A stretch of DNA of 59,034 bases from Bryobacterales bacterium (lineage in GTDB: Bacteria; Acidobacteriota; Terriglobia; Bryobacterales; Bryobacteraceae). A program made the translations under genes and the position numbers. Under the pieces are notes generated by a model that was not told the origin of the DNA, did not search any database, and saw only the letters and a program-made list of their open reading frames with translations. Below are positions 8,722 through 18,151 of this stretch, in pieces. The DNA is taken from the NCBI GenBank assembly GCA_003167255.1, contig PMTR01000158.1, positions 1-59,034 of the forward strand, written 5' to 3'. Every line of letters begins with the position of its first letter. The first letter of the stretch is position 1.

Positions 8722-10560
8722 CTATTGAACCGTCACGGAGACCTGATCGTGGAATGCGTTGGGCGTGTTGATGGCCAGCGGTACGGGGCCGGTCACGGAA
8801 ATCGCCGTGGGGATCGCGACGTTCAACTGGTAGAGGCCTGGATAACCGGGTGCGAGGCCGGCGTAGGACGGCGTCACCGAGACGTCGGCCACGTAGACGG
8901 AAAGCGGAGTCGCATTGATGTTACTGGCGCCGGGGACGGCGCCATCCGCCACGGCTGGAGTGACCGCTCCCATGCCGGTGAGATAAACCAGCACGGTTTC
9001 GCCAGGGACGGCCGGGTTGGCCGCGTTGACGACGGAGTAATTGGCGTGGAGGACGGCGCCCGCGCCGGTGCCGCTCTGATCGAGCGCAAAGACGCCGGGC
9101 GCAGTGACGGCCACCGGCACCGTAACGGTGTTGGAACTGGCGCTCCCGCTCTGCACGACCACGGTCGCGGTGGGCCCTTGCGTGGAGTAGGGCACCAGTG
9201 CGTTGATCTGCGTGGCGCTGACGTAATAGAGCGGCGCCTGCTTGCCGTTGACGAGCACAGTGACGCTGTTCAGGGTGGGGGGATAGGGAGGCGCGGCCAC
9301 CTTGGCGCCGGAGGCCATGCCGGTGCCGAAGAGTGCGATGAATTCGCCGGGCGCAATCGGATTGCCGGCGGGCGCGTAGCTGGCGCCATTCAAGACGCGT
9401 TGCGGATTGAGGAAGACGCCGGAGCCGCTGAGCGAGGCCATCTGCACGCCGAAGAAGATTTCGAAGCCCGGGTCGCTGGAATTGAGCACGACGCCATTGA
9501 ATGCCTTACCGCCGGCTCCGAGTGCGACGGAGCTCAGGTCGGCGGTGCCGGAGCCATCGGCAGTGAGGGAGTAGCGGTTGGTCCCGGTAAAGTCGTACGC
9601 ACCGGCGCCCACCTGTTTGAAGCGTTTGGTCCAGGTGAGGTTGCCGAGGCCGCGCGCGGAGGCGGCAGCGGCGTAACCGAGCGCCACGGGCTGGCCGGGA
9701 TCGTTGGGATCGACGCGCAGGCCGGCGCCGAAATAGTCGGCGTTCCAGGTGGTGTTGGTGGCGCCGGAGAGCGACTTCACGGCGAAGAGGAAATCGTGGG
9801 AGCCGGCGGCCGTGTTGCCACCCAGCACAATGTTGCCATCGGCCGACACATAGATCGTCCGGCTGCCGCTGAGGAGTTGGGCATTGGAAGCCGCGCCGAA
9901 GGAGAAACTGCCGGTTCCATCGGGCCCCATTGTATAGGTAGCGTTGCTCACCTGCTGGGTAGTGGGGAGGCCGCTCGAAAGGTTGGCTGCGTGGCCGTTC
10001 ACGTTGACGGTCGAGAACTGGCCCTGCACGGTCGAACCGAGGTTGAACTGGGTACTGCGCGCGTTGGTGATGGCACCGCCCGGGAGTTCCAGGGAGACGG
10101 CCCAATAAGGGCCGGGCAGCGTGCCGGCCACAGAACCCGTCGGCGCCTGGATGGCGGCGAACAGATCGTAGGTGTTGTCGGAGGATTCGGTGGTTGAGCC
10201 CACGACCATGGACGGGCCGAAGCGGGCGTTGATTTTGGTGCCGCTGCGCAGGGGGCTGTCGAGCGAAACGAAGCCGGCGGGGTCCACCGAGTATTTCCCG
10301 GAGTTGGTTTGGGAGGTGGCGGCCGCGGCGCCGACGACCTGCTGGCCGATGTACGTATAGCCACCATTCCCATCGAAGGTCATGGTGCCAAGGAGGCTGC
10401 GGGGATCGGTGAGGTTGCCCGATGCATCGAGGCCCAACGATACGTGGCGGAAGAAGTACTTCCCGCTTAGCGACTGATTACTCAGGGTTTGTGCCGAAGC
10501 CGGCAGGATTACAGCCAGCATTGTGAGCATTACCCAAACGAACCCCCGCCGATGTACCAT
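8722..10560 (-). CDS. Secreted TIGR03437-domain protein
   Basis: The 612-residue product has a signal peptide (MVHRRGFVWVMLTMLAVILPASAQ) and a long Ser/Gly/Thr-rich beta-type region. From about residue 395 it has the C-terminal domain typical of Solibacter-type acidobacteria: VLNGASYAPAGNPIAPGE, LFGTGM, LYYVSATQINALVPY, then VYLTGMGAVTP. This domain family, TIGR03437, is abundant in that lineage and of unknown function; it is probably extracellular or surface attached. The gene diverges from the DUF1553 gene across 138 bp. The start rests on ATG 10560 with GGAGG about 15 bases upstream, rather far. No enzymatic motif is visible. Confidence 0.8.
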   Translation of the reverse strand: MVHRRGFVWVMLTMLAVILPASAQTLSNQSLSGKYFFRHVSLGLDASGNLTDPRSLLGTMTFDGNGGYTYIGQQVVGAAAATSQTNSGKYSVDPAGFVSLDSPLRSGTKINARFGPSMVVGSTTESSDNTYDLFAAIQAPTGSVAGTLPGPYWAVSLELPGGAITNARSTQFNLGSTVQGQFSTVNVNGHAANLSSGLPTTQQVSNATYTMGPDGTGSFSFGAASNAQLLSGSRTIYVSADGNIVLGGNTAAGSHDFLFAVKSLSGATNTTWNADYFGAGLRVDPNDPGQPVALGYAAAASARGLGNLTWTKRFKQVGAGAYDFTGTNRYSLTADGSGTADLSSVALGAGGKAFNGVVLNSSDPGFEIFFGVQMASLSGSGVFLNPQRVLNGASYAPAGNPIAPGEFIALFGTGMASGAKVAAPPYPPTLNSVTVLVNGKQAPLYYVSATQINALVPYSTQGPTATVVVQSGSASSNTVTVPVAVTAPGVFALDQSGTGAGAVLHANYSVVNAANPAVPGETVLVYLTGMGAVTPAVADGAVPGASNINATPLSVYVADVSVTPSYAGLAPGYPGLYQLNVAIPTAISVTGPVPLAINTPNAFHDQVSVTVQ

Positions 10561-10642
10561 ATCGAGATGGTAAACCCTCCGGGGCCAATTTAGTCCCGGT
10601 GCAGGAGGGTGCTATCTGGTAAACAGAGTAAACAGGGGAACT

Positions 10643-10672
10643 CTGCCAGAGTATGCGTGTTAGGTCTATAAT
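10643..10672 (+). promoter_or_regulatory. Candidate sigma-70 promoter for the DUF1549/DUF1553 gene
   Basis: A perfect TATAAT lies at 10667-10672, 26 bases before the ATG at 10699. A weak -35 (CTGCCA, 10643-10648) sits 18 bp upstream. The predicted transcript start (about 10679) would leave the GAGGAGGG ribosome-binding site at 10686-10692 inside the leader. Confidence 0.5.
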
Positions 10673-10698
10673 GACGGCAGCGTCTGAGGAGGGTGAGA

Positions 10699-12699
10699 AT
10701 GAGTACGCCTGGTTGGGTGCCGGTTCTTGTGATCGCCGGTGTTCTGGTTTTCTGCGGGGCACTAATAACCAAAGCACAGGATGGGCCAGCGGTTTCTGCT
10801 TCGGGCCAGTTGACCATGGTCCACGCGGACTGCAGTTTCTTTGGTCCGGATCGCGATAAGTTTGCTTACACCGGGTTGAATGGCGGAAGTTCGGTTTCGC
10901 GGCATGGGCGCGCCTTGAGCGGCTTGACCGACCGCGTGGGCACGATGGTGGCCTCACCACCGCCAGGCAGTTCCACCGCGACCTTCGGTCAGACGCACCA
11001 GGCAGGCTCGATCGACTCCTACCTCCAGGCGGATTGGAAGGCCAACGGCATCACGCCGGCGCCGATGACCACGGACTGGGAGTTTATCCGCCGCGTGACG
11101 TTGGATCTGACGGGGCGCATCCCGGATCCGGCGCGCGTCCTCAGCTTCGTGGCCGACACCACGCCGACCAAGCGTGCGGCGCTGATTGAGGAACTGCTGG
11201 CCAAACCGGAGTGGGTGGACAAGTGGACCATGTACTTCGGCGACCTGTTCCAGAATACCGTGACCAAGAATACCAGCGGGGTGAACCGGCTGTCGACGGG
11301 GCGGAACGCTTTCTATCTGTGGATCCACAGTTCGCTTGTGAACAGCATCCCGTATAACCAGATGGCCTCGCAATTGATTTCGGTGGCCTCCACCAACACG
11401 TTTCAGGATGGCGGCGCCAATTACCTGGTGGGTGGCTTCATCAGCAACGGTCCCAGCCAGGATGCCATGGACCAGATGACGGCCAATGTATTCGACACGT
11501 TCATGGGCATGGCGCACGTCAATTGCCTGCTCTGCCACAACGGCCGCGGCCATCTGGATACCCTGAGCCTGTGGGCTGCCGGCACGACGCGCTACCAGGC
11601 GTGGGAACTGTCGTCGTTTCTCTCCCATACGCAAGCGGCGCAGACCAAGGACTCTAACAACAACCCGAGTTACTGGACGCTGCAGGACAATCCCAAGGGT
11701 TACACGGTGGATTACACACTGAACACCACCACGGGTAACCGGCCGTCGCGCGTGGCGCCTACTGGATGCAAGTCGGGCCAACCTTGTTACTATGTGCCGC
11801 CGCAATATATCTTCAACGGATCATCGCCGACCGCGGGGACGGGATACCGGGTGGCGCTGGCCGGCGATATCACCAATGATTTCCAATTCGCCCGCGCCGC
11901 GGTGAATTACATGTGGGCGCAGTTTTTCGGCATGGGGATCGTGGACCCGCCGGACACATTCGACCCGGCGCGGCTCGATCCGAGTAATCCTCCGCCGGCC
12001 CCATGGACGATGCAGCCGTCCGATGCCAACCTGCTAAACGCCCTTGCGATGCACTTTATCCAGAACGGGTACAGCGTGAAGTCGCTGATGCGCGAGATCG
12101 TGAATTCGCAGGCCTACCAACTCTCCAGCCGCTATAACGGCACGTGGAACGTCGCGTGGGAGCCTCTTTTCGCCCGCAAGAACGTGCGGCGGCTGTGGAG
12201 CGAGGAAGTCCATGACGCGGTGGCGCAATCGAGCGGCACCTTCCCGAGTTATAGGATGACGGGTTACACCGATCAGGGCGGGTATTACCCCACCACGATC
12301 AGTTACACGATGCAGTTGCCCGACGTGATCAACGCGCCCACCTCGGACGGCAATGCCAGCAACCTTCTGGACAGTTTCCTGCGCGGCAACCGCGACGACC
12401 AGCCGCGCAAGGAAGACGGCTCGATTCTGCAGGCTCTCAACCTGATGAACAACCCGTTTGTGGAAACCCGCATTCAGTACACGGGCACCACGCCGAGCCA
12501 GCTTATCGCCAAGAACCTGACCCTGGGCAACACGGACCTGATCAACACTCTGTATCTGGCCATCCTCTCGCGCTACCCCACTAGCGATGAGATGACTAAG
12601 TCGGCGGCGACGCTCACGAGCGCCAGCAACCGCTCCCAGGCGGTGCAGGACCTGGTGTGGTCGTTATATAACAAGGTTGATTTCGTTTTCAATTATTAG
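10699..12699 (+). CDS. DUF1549/DUF1553 protein with a CxxCH haem motif
   Basis: This 666-residue protein has an N-terminal membrane anchor or signal (VPVLVIAGVLVFCGALI). The DUF1549-like part includes FIRRVTLDLTGRIPDPARV and LAKPEWVDKWTMYFGDLF, and the DUF1553-like C-terminus contains AVNYMWAQFFGMGIVDPPD and LMREIVNSQAYQ. Between them, HVNCLLCHNGRG contains CLLCH, a classical c-type haem attachment motif. Start ATG 10699 is chosen over GTG 10693 because GAGGAGGG sits 6 bases before it. Such genes nearly always precede a DUF1501 gene, as here (14 bp spacing), and are common in Planctomycetes and acidobacteria. The biochemical role is unknown; a periplasmic cytochrome function is inference. Confidence 0.8.
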   Translation: MSTPGWVPVLVIAGVLVFCGALITKAQDGPAVSASGQLTMVHADCSFFGPDRDKFAYTGLNGGSSVSRHGRALSGLTDRVGTMVASPPPGSSTATFGQTHQAGSIDSYLQADWKANGITPAPMTTDWEFIRRVTLDLTGRIPDPARVLSFVADTTPTKRAALIEELLAKPEWVDKWTMYFGDLFQNTVTKNTSGVNRLSTGRNAFYLWIHSSLVNSIPYNQMASQLISVASTNTFQDGGANYLVGGFISNGPSQDAMDQMTANVFDTFMGMAHVNCLLCHNGRGHLDTLSLWAAGTTRYQAWELSSFLSHTQAAQTKDSNNNPSYWTLQDNPKGYTVDYTLNTTTGNRPSRVAPTGCKSGQPCYYVPPQYIFNGSSPTAGTGYRVALAGDITNDFQFARAAVNYMWAQFFGMGIVDPPDTFDPARLDPSNPPPAPWTMQPSDANLLNALAMHFIQNGYSVKSLMREIVNSQAYQLSSRYNGTWNVAWEPLFARKNVRRLWSEEVHDAVAQSSGTFPSYRMTGYTDQGGYYPTTISYTMQLPDVINAPTSDGNASNLLDSFLRGNRDDQPRKEDGSILQALNLMNNPFVETRIQYTGTTPSQLIAKNLTLGNTDLINTLYLAILSRYPTSDEMTKSAATLTSASNRSQAVQDLVWSLYNKVDFVFNY

Positions 12700-12713
12700 C
12701 GGAGGAGGATGCC

Positions 12714-14108
12714 ATGACGGAACAGGAAAAATTCAATTGTCACTGCAAGAAGCACGGTTATAACAACAAGACATTCTTCAACCGTCCGCATTGGACGCGC
12801 AGGCGCTTCTTCCAGATGGCCGGCGCCGGCGTCAGCGCGGCGTTTCTGGCGCAGAAGTATGCCAAGGCCAATTCGGTAGTGACCAATTCAGGGGCCACCA
12901 CCAAGAACACTGCAACGAACTGCATCTTCATTCTGCTGGCCGGCGCACCCAGCCATACCGACACCTTCGATCTGAAGTTCATCAACGGCGTCACGCCCGC
13001 CAGTTTCACCCCCACCACCATCAACGGGATTCTGTTTCCGGCGGGCCTGATGCCCGGCCTGGCGGCGCAGGTGCAGGATTTCGCTCTGATCCGGTCGATG
13101 CAGTCGCATGCGCTGGTGCACTCGCTGGCGCAGACGTGGACGCAGATCGGGCGCAACCCGTCGGCCGCGCTGGGCAATATCGCGCCGAATATCGGCAGCA
13201 TCGTGGCGATCGAGAAGGATCCTCAGCGGCAACCGGGACAGGTATTCCCGACGTTCGTAGGGCTCAATTCCCCCGGAGGCGTTGCGAACGGTTACCTGGC
13301 GGCGACTTACGCACCGTTCAAAGTTGTTCCCAGCGCCGGCGGCATCACTTACACCACCAATCCGGACGGACAGTCGCGTTTCAATAACCGCTACAACCTG
13401 ATGGAGTCTCTCGACGGCGGCCTGCGGGCGAATTCGCCCTATGGGCAGCCCATGGACGACTACCAGGATTTCTACGCGGCCGCCAACGGCATGATGTACA
13501 ACCCGGTGGTGACGCAGGCATTCAGCTTCACGTCGGCGGACAGCGTGCGTTACGGCTCAAGCAGCACGGGCAACGCCATGCTGGTGGCCAGCCAGGTATT
13601 GAAAGCCAACCAGGGCACGCGTTTCATCCAGATCACCTCCAACGACGGCTGGGACATGCACCAGAACATCTACAGCGCCACCAATCTTCCGGCCAAGGGC
13701 AAGCTGCTGGACGCCGGGGTTTCCGCGCTGATCGGCGACCTCAAGGCCAACGGCCTGTTCGACAGCACGCTGATCGTGATGGTGGGAGAGTTCGGCCGCA
13801 CGGTGGGGCCGCTCACCGCGGCGGCGGGCCGCGATCACTTGCAGCAGCAGTTCGCCTTTTTTGCCGGCGGCGGCATCAAGGGCGGCACGGTGGTGGGACA
13901 GACCAATGCCAGCGGCTCCGACACCTCTGTTTATGGCTGGTCGCAAAACCGCTACGTGTACCCCGAGGATATCGAGGCCACGATTTACTCCGCGCTGGGA
14001 ATCGATTGGACCAGCGTCCGGCACGACGACCCCCTGGGACGCGGCTTCGAGTATGTACCGCAGACCGGCGCGGTGCCCTATTACCCCGTGCACGAGCTAT
14101 GGGGATAG
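12714..14108 (+). CDS. DUF1501 protein, Tat-exported
   Basis: The 464-residue product begins with a twin-arginine signal: TRRRFFQMAGAGVSAAFLA at about residues 27-45. The body matches DUF1501, which is structurally related to the alkaline phosphatase/sulfatase superfamily: FILLAGAPSHTDTFDLK near the N-terminus, MVGEFGRTV and GRDHLQQQFAFFAGGG towards the C-terminus. It follows the DUF1553 gene by 14 bp with GGAGGAGG upstream, so the two are almost certainly co-transcribed. Tat export implies folding, perhaps with a metal cofactor, before transport. No substrate is known for this family. Confidence 0.85.
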   Translation: MTEQEKFNCHCKKHGYNNKTFFNRPHWTRRRFFQMAGAGVSAAFLAQKYAKANSVVTNSGATTKNTATNCIFILLAGAPSHTDTFDLKFINGVTPASFTPTTINGILFPAGLMPGLAAQVQDFALIRSMQSHALVHSLAQTWTQIGRNPSAALGNIAPNIGSIVAIEKDPQRQPGQVFPTFVGLNSPGGVANGYLAATYAPFKVVPSAGGITYTTNPDGQSRFNNRYNLMESLDGGLRANSPYGQPMDDYQDFYAAANGMMYNPVVTQAFSFTSADSVRYGSSSTGNAMLVASQVLKANQGTRFIQITSNDGWDMHQNIYSATNLPAKGKLLDAGVSALIGDLKANGLFDSTLIVMVGEFGRTVGPLTAAAGRDHLQQQFAFFAGGGIKGGTVVGQTNASGSDTSVYGWSQNRYVYPEDIEATIYSALGIDWTSVRHDDPLGRGFEYVPQTGAVPYYPVHELWG

Positions 14109-14122
14109 TTCTCATCGCTCAC

Positions 14123-14155
14123 GCGAGCCGCGACCGTGAGGGAGCGGTGCCCGTC
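14123..14155. repeat. Dispersed repeat R1, copy at 14.1 kb
   Basis: The word GAGCCGCGACCGTGAGGGAG followed by CGGTGCCC occurs here and again at 28305-28334, with inverted and diverged relatives at 22689-22740 and 39508-39534. All copies are intergenic. Confidence 0.75.
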
Positions 14156-14261
14156 CAGCGAATGTTCCTCGCGGTCAGGCAGCTATCCCGCATCACTACC
14201 TTCTCACGCGCCTGGCGGTGAAACCTGGTGAGAAAACCCGTGCGGGCGCTACCATATCAAC

Positions 14262-15488
14262 GTGCGCACCTTCTTCCATGTCGACATGGATGCCTTCTTC
14301 GTGTCGGTGGAAGAGCTTTTCGATCCATCGCTGAAGGGCAAGCCGGTGGTGGTGGGCGGGCGGCCCAACGAGCGCGGCGTGGTTTCGGCGGCATCGTATG
14401 CCGCGCGGGCGTTCGGCGTCCATTCGGCCATGCCCCTGCGGACGGCGTACAAACTTTGCCCACAGGCCATCTTCGTGGACGGCCACCCGGAGCGGTATCG
14501 GGAGTGCTCACACCAGGTATACGACGTGCTGCGCTCGTTTTCACCTCTGGTCGAGATGGCGTCGATTGACGAAGCATACCTGGATATGACGGGGACCGAG
14601 CGTCTGCACGGGCCCCCGATGCGCGCCGCGCACAAGCTGCACCAGAAGATGAAGGACCAGACCAAGCTGAACTGCTCGGTGGGGATTGCGGCGTCGCGGC
14701 TGGTTGCCAAAATCAGCTCCGACCAGGCCAAACCGAATGGCGTGCTATGGGTGATCCCGGGGCAGGAGGCCGCGTTCCTGGCGCCGCTCGACGTGCGGAA
14801 GGTGCCGGGCGTGGGGAAAGTGACCGAGAAAAACCTGCATACACTGGGCATCCGCAAGGTGGGCGACCTGGCGCTCCTCGATGACGCATTCCTCGAACAG
14901 CGTTTCGGCAAGTGGGGGATGGCGCTGGCCGGGAAATCGCGCGGCCTGGACGCGGGCGGCTGGTTCGACAGCGAGATCGGCGCCGAGGAGGGCCCGAAGT
15001 CCATCAGCCACGAACACACCTTTAACGAGGACACGGCGGACATGGCGCAAATTGAACCAACCCTGGCGCGGCTCTGCGAGATGGTAGGGCGCCGTTTGCG
15101 CGAACACGGCCTGCACGCCCGCACGGTCCAGCTCAAGCTCCGGTATTCGGACTTTTCCACGATCACGCGCGCGCAATCCATTTCGCGCGCCACGCAACTC
15201 GATACGGAACTGTTCGAGCGAATTCGCGAACTGTTCCGCCACAATTGGAAAGAGGGCGCGGGCGTGCGGTTGCTGGGGGTCCACGTTTCGGGATGGGCCG
15301 ATGGCGAACAGCAGTTGGACCTGATGGACGAAGGCCGCCACGAGAAGTGGAAGCAGGCGCTGGCCGCGGCCGACCGAATGCGCGACCGTTTCGGAGAATC
15401 GGCGGTCTCGTTGGCGGCGGGCCTGCGCGGCAACTTCCGCGAACGTGCCCACGAGAACCCGGTGGGGCTGCCGGGAAAGAAGAAATAG
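14262..15488 (+). CDS. dinB: DNA polymerase IV (Y family)
   Basis: This 408-residue translesion polymerase shows the catalytic FHVDMDAFFVSVEE at the N-terminus and SIDEAYLDMTG with the second acidic pair. The helix-hairpin-helix region VRKVPGVGKVTEKNL follows, then the little-finger domain. The start is GTG 14262, placing the first carboxylates at the usual distance; an ATG at 14286 lies inside motif I and cannot be right. The C-terminus after about residue 385 (ERAHENPVGLPGKKK) is a basic tail without an obvious beta-clamp motif. lexA lies 6.5 kb away in this window, but I do not see a shared operator. Confidence 0.92.
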   Translation: MRTFFHVDMDAFFVSVEELFDPSLKGKPVVVGGRPNERGVVSAASYAARAFGVHSAMPLRTAYKLCPQAIFVDGHPERYRECSHQVYDVLRSFSPLVEMASIDEAYLDMTGTERLHGPPMRAAHKLHQKMKDQTKLNCSVGIAASRLVAKISSDQAKPNGVLWVIPGQEAAFLAPLDVRKVPGVGKVTEKNLHTLGIRKVGDLALLDDAFLEQRFGKWGMALAGKSRGLDAGGWFDSEIGAEEGPKSISHEHTFNEDTADMAQIEPTLARLCEMVGRRLREHGLHARTVQLKLRYSDFSTITRAQSISRATQLDTELFERIRELFRHNWKEGAGVRLLGVHVSGWADGEQQLDLMDEGRHEKWKQALAAADRMRDRFGESAVSLAAGLRGNFRERAHENPVGLPGKKK

Positions 15489-15632
15489 CCGTTCCGGCAG
15501 GTAACAGCATGTATGCGAAAGTTAACAGGACCTTCCGTACCGAATGACCGAACGATACTGTAGATAGAAGCCGGCGCCCCGACTTACCATGGAAGAGCAG
15601 AGAGGGAAATATCGCGCTTTCGAAAGGCAAGT

Positions 15633-15815
15633 ATGATTTCCGTATCGAATTTGTGGCGTGACGAAGATGGCCAGGACCTGATCGAGTACACGTTGCTAAT
15701 GGCCTTTGTCGCAATCGCCGTGGTTGGGCTGTTTGCGGGAGTTGGCGGCAACGTGAATAAGGTCTGGACCATCAGCAATAACCAACTGGCACTGGCCAAA
15801 AATGCGGCTTCGTAG
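15633..15815 (+). CDS. Flp-family type IVb pilin
   Basis: This 60-residue protein has the short leader and hydrophobic stretch of Flp/Fap pilins: DEDGQDLIEYTLLMAFVAIAVVG. Gly13 followed by the Gln-Asp-Leu-Ile-Glu-Tyr stretch matches the prepilin peptidase site, with Glu at +5 and Tyr at +6 as in Flp pilins. It normally forms tight-adherence pili, but no tad secretion genes are present here, so export depends on a locus elsewhere. AAGG lies 9 bases before the ATG. It converges on the NUDIX gene 15 bp downstream. Confidence 0.88.
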   Translation: MISVSNLWRDEDGQDLIEYTLLMAFVAIAVVGLFAGVGGNVNKVWTISNNQLALAKNAAS

Positions 15816-15830
15816 TTCGCGGCTGTAATC

Positions 15831-16358
15831 CTACCGCTTGGGGCTATTGCGCCACTCAAAGAAGCCGATGATGGTCTTGGCGTCGTCGATGGTGCCTGCA
15901 CGGATCAGCTTGGCGACTTCCGGTGCGGTGAACCAGCGGGTTTCGATGCGCTCGTCGTCCATGGGCGTAGCTTTGCCGGCGATGAGGTTGGTAGCCAGGT
16001 AAATGGTCATGCGCTCCGCCACATAACCGGGGCTGACGAAAAATGAGGCCAGCTTGCGCCAGGTGCGAGCGCGATAGCCGGTCTCTTCAATCAGCTCCCG
16101 GCGGGCCGTCTGCAACGGCTTCTCGCCGGGATCCACGGTTCCGGCCGGCAGCTCCCACAAATACTTGGCGGCCGGAAGACGGTATTGCCGCACCAGCAGG
16201 ATGCGCTTCCGATCGTCCACGGCCATCATGACGGCTGAGCCGCCGTGGCGCACCACCGAACGCTTGATCTCGAATCCGGTTTTGGGATCGACGGCACGGT
16301 CTTCGGTAACGTGGAAGATCCTGCATCGATAGACTTCGCGGGTAGAAGTAATTTTCAT
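15831..16358 (-). CDS. NUDIX hydrolase, ADP-ribose pyrophosphatase type
   Basis: The 175-residue product has a complete NUDIX box (GTVDPGEKPLQTARRELIEETGY), in which REL-EETG supplies the metal-binding glutamates. LPAGTVDPGE upstream and ERMTIYLATNL downstream resemble the ADP-ribose pyrophosphatase (NudF-like) group. It would hydrolyse ADP-ribose or related nucleotide sugars in the cytoplasm. Its start overlaps the stop of polX by 4 bp (16355-16358), so the two are translationally coupled. Exact substrate is inferred from similarity only. Confidence 0.87.
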   Translation of the reverse strand: MKITSTREVYRCRIFHVTEDRAVDPKTGFEIKRSVVRHGGSAVMMAVDDRKRILLVRQYRLPAAKYLWELPAGTVDPGEKPLQTARRELIEETGYRARTWRKLASFFVSPGYVAERMTIYLATNLIAGKATPMDDERIETRWFTAPEVAKLIRAGTIDDAKTIIGFFEWRNSPKR

Positions 16359-18085
16359 GGTCTTGTGCGCAGTGCGATGGCGAACTGATCGGCGGGCAGT
16401 GTGTTCCGAATGTCAGCGGGCCCCAGCCATCCGCGGCGCGCCGTCACGACGCCATAGCGCATGTGGGTCAGGTGCTTGGGATGGTGCGCGTCGGTGGAGA
16501 TGGTGAAGGCGGCGCCCTTGGCTTTGGCCGCGCGGATGAGCGGGCCGTGCAAATCCAGGCGCTCGGGGCTGGCGTTGATTTCGAGCCACACGCCGCGGCG
16601 GGCGGCTTCCGCGGCCACGCGGTCGAAATCGAAGGGAAAGGCATCGCGCTGCAGTAGCAAACGGCCGGTGGGATGGCCGATGATCCGCAGGTGCGGGCAT
16701 TCAAGCGCGCGCAACAGGCGGCCGGTCATCTCCGCGCCTTCCTGGTTCATGTGGCTGTGGACGCTGCCGATGACGAGGTCGAGCTCGGCCAGCGCGTCGT
16801 CGGCAAGATCCATGGCGCCGTCCTTGAGGATGTCGCACTCGATGCCGGAGAAGATGCGGATGCCGATGCCTTCCCGGTTGATCTCACGCACCTGGCGCGC
16901 GAAGGCCACCACGCGTTTTTCGTCCAGGCCGTTGGCCATGGCAAGCGCCTTGGAGTGATCCGTGATGGCAATGTATTCGTAGCCTTTAGCGCGCGCGGCC
17001 TCGGCCATTTCCAGGAGCGTGGCGCGGCCGTCGGTTTCGGTAGTGTGCATGTGGAGGTCGCCGCGAATCTGGGCGAGTTCCACTAACTCCGGCAGACGGC
17101 CTTCGGCGGCGGCTTCGATTTCGCCGGTGTTCTCGCGCAGCTCCGGCGGAATCCACGGCAGGCCCAGCGCCTCGTACACGCCGGCTTCGGTCGCGCCCGC
17201 CACTTTGGCATCGTCCTCCACGCGGAACAGGCCGTACTCGCTGAGCTTGAAGCCCATCTTCACGGCGCGGGTGCGGATGGCGACGTTGTGATCCTTGCTG
17301 CCGGTGAAGTATTGCATGGCGGCGCCGAAGCTCTCCGGCGCGAGCGCGCGGACGTCCACCTGCAGGCCGTCACGGCCCACTTTGGCGCTGGCTTTGTTCT
17401 CGCCGTGGCCGAGCACTTCCTGGACGCGCGGATCGGCGACGAAGCGGTCGAGCGCATCGCGCGCCGAAGGGCCGGTGACCAGCAGGTCGAGATCGCCCAC
17501 GGTCTCACGGCCGCGCCGCAGGCTGCCGGCGGGCGTCACCGCGTCGACGCCCGGCACCTGCGAGAGCGTTTCGGCCAGGGACTGCGCCATGCTGTCCGCG
17601 TAACTGAGCAGGAAGCGGCCGGTGCGCTGGCGGTATTGCGCGATGGAGCGCAGCACCTTCTCTTCCAGCTTCGCGCCCATGCGCGGCAGCACGCGCAGCT
17701 TCTGCTCCTGGCAGAGGCGCTCCAGATCGTCGATGGAAGTGATGCGGTAGTGCTCCAGGATAAGCGCGATTCCCTTGGGGCCGAGCCCCTGAATCTTGAG
17801 AAACTCCAGCGTGGCGCGCGGAAACCTTTCAAGCAGAGCGTCGCGGCGCTCACAGGACCCGTGGTCCACGATCTCCCCCAGCACCGCGGCCAGACCCTTG
17901 CCGATCCCCGGAATGTCTGTCACCTTACGCTCCGGATTGCGGAGGATGTCTTCGATCCGTTCGGGATAGCCTTCGACGGCGGTAGCTCCGTTGCGATAAC
18001 TGCGGATGCGGAAGGAATCTTCCGCGCCGATCTCCATCAGGTCGGCGGTCTCCGAAAGCACGCGCGCGATTTCTTTATTCTCCAA
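16355..18085 (-). CDS. polX: DNA polymerase/3'-5' exonuclease PolX
   Basis: This 576-residue family X polymerase combines three parts. The N-terminal 8-kDa-like domain and helix-hairpin-helix include VTDIPGIGKGLAAVL. The polymerase core carries GSLRRGRETVGDLDLLV, holding the catalytic Asp pair. The C-terminal PHP domain from about residue 340 (DLHMHTTETDGRATL, AITDHSKALAMANG, INASPERLDL) provides the metal-dependent exonuclease. Length and order match bacterial PolX such as B. subtilis YshC. It acts in short-gap and base-excision repair. It is upstream of and overlaps the NUDIX gene. The region before the start holds a long inverted repeat (18152-18229). Confidence 0.92.
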   Translation of the reverse strand: MENKEIARVLSETADLMEIGAEDSFRIRSYRNGATAVEGYPERIEDILRNPERKVTDIPGIGKGLAAVLGEIVDHGSCERRDALLERFPRATLEFLKIQGLGPKGIALILEHYRITSIDDLERLCQEQKLRVLPRMGAKLEEKVLRSIAQYRQRTGRFLLSYADSMAQSLAETLSQVPGVDAVTPAGSLRRGRETVGDLDLLVTGPSARDALDRFVADPRVQEVLGHGENKASAKVGRDGLQVDVRALAPESFGAAMQYFTGSKDHNVAIRTRAVKMGFKLSEYGLFRVEDDAKVAGATEAGVYEALGLPWIPPELRENTGEIEAAAEGRLPELVELAQIRGDLHMHTTETDGRATLLEMAEAARAKGYEYIAITDHSKALAMANGLDEKRVVAFARQVREINREGIGIRIFSGIECDILKDGAMDLADDALAELDLVIGSVHSHMNQEGAEMTGRLLRALECPHLRIIGHPTGRLLLQRDAFPFDFDRVAAEAARRGVWLEINASPERLDLHGPLIRAAKAKGAAFTISTDAHHPKHLTHMRYGVVTARRGWLGPADIRNTLPADQFAIALRTRP

Positions 18086-18151
18086 AGCAGAATCCTTATT
18101 GTGATTGTATCGAGAGTGGCTGGGTCCTTTGGCAGGCTGATGAAAAAGGCT

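Noticed and set aside
8725-10197. A 490-codon plus-strand frame opposite the TIGR03437 gene
   Set aside because: The minus strand carries the conserved domain; the plus frame is Gly/Arg/His-rich shadow sequence.
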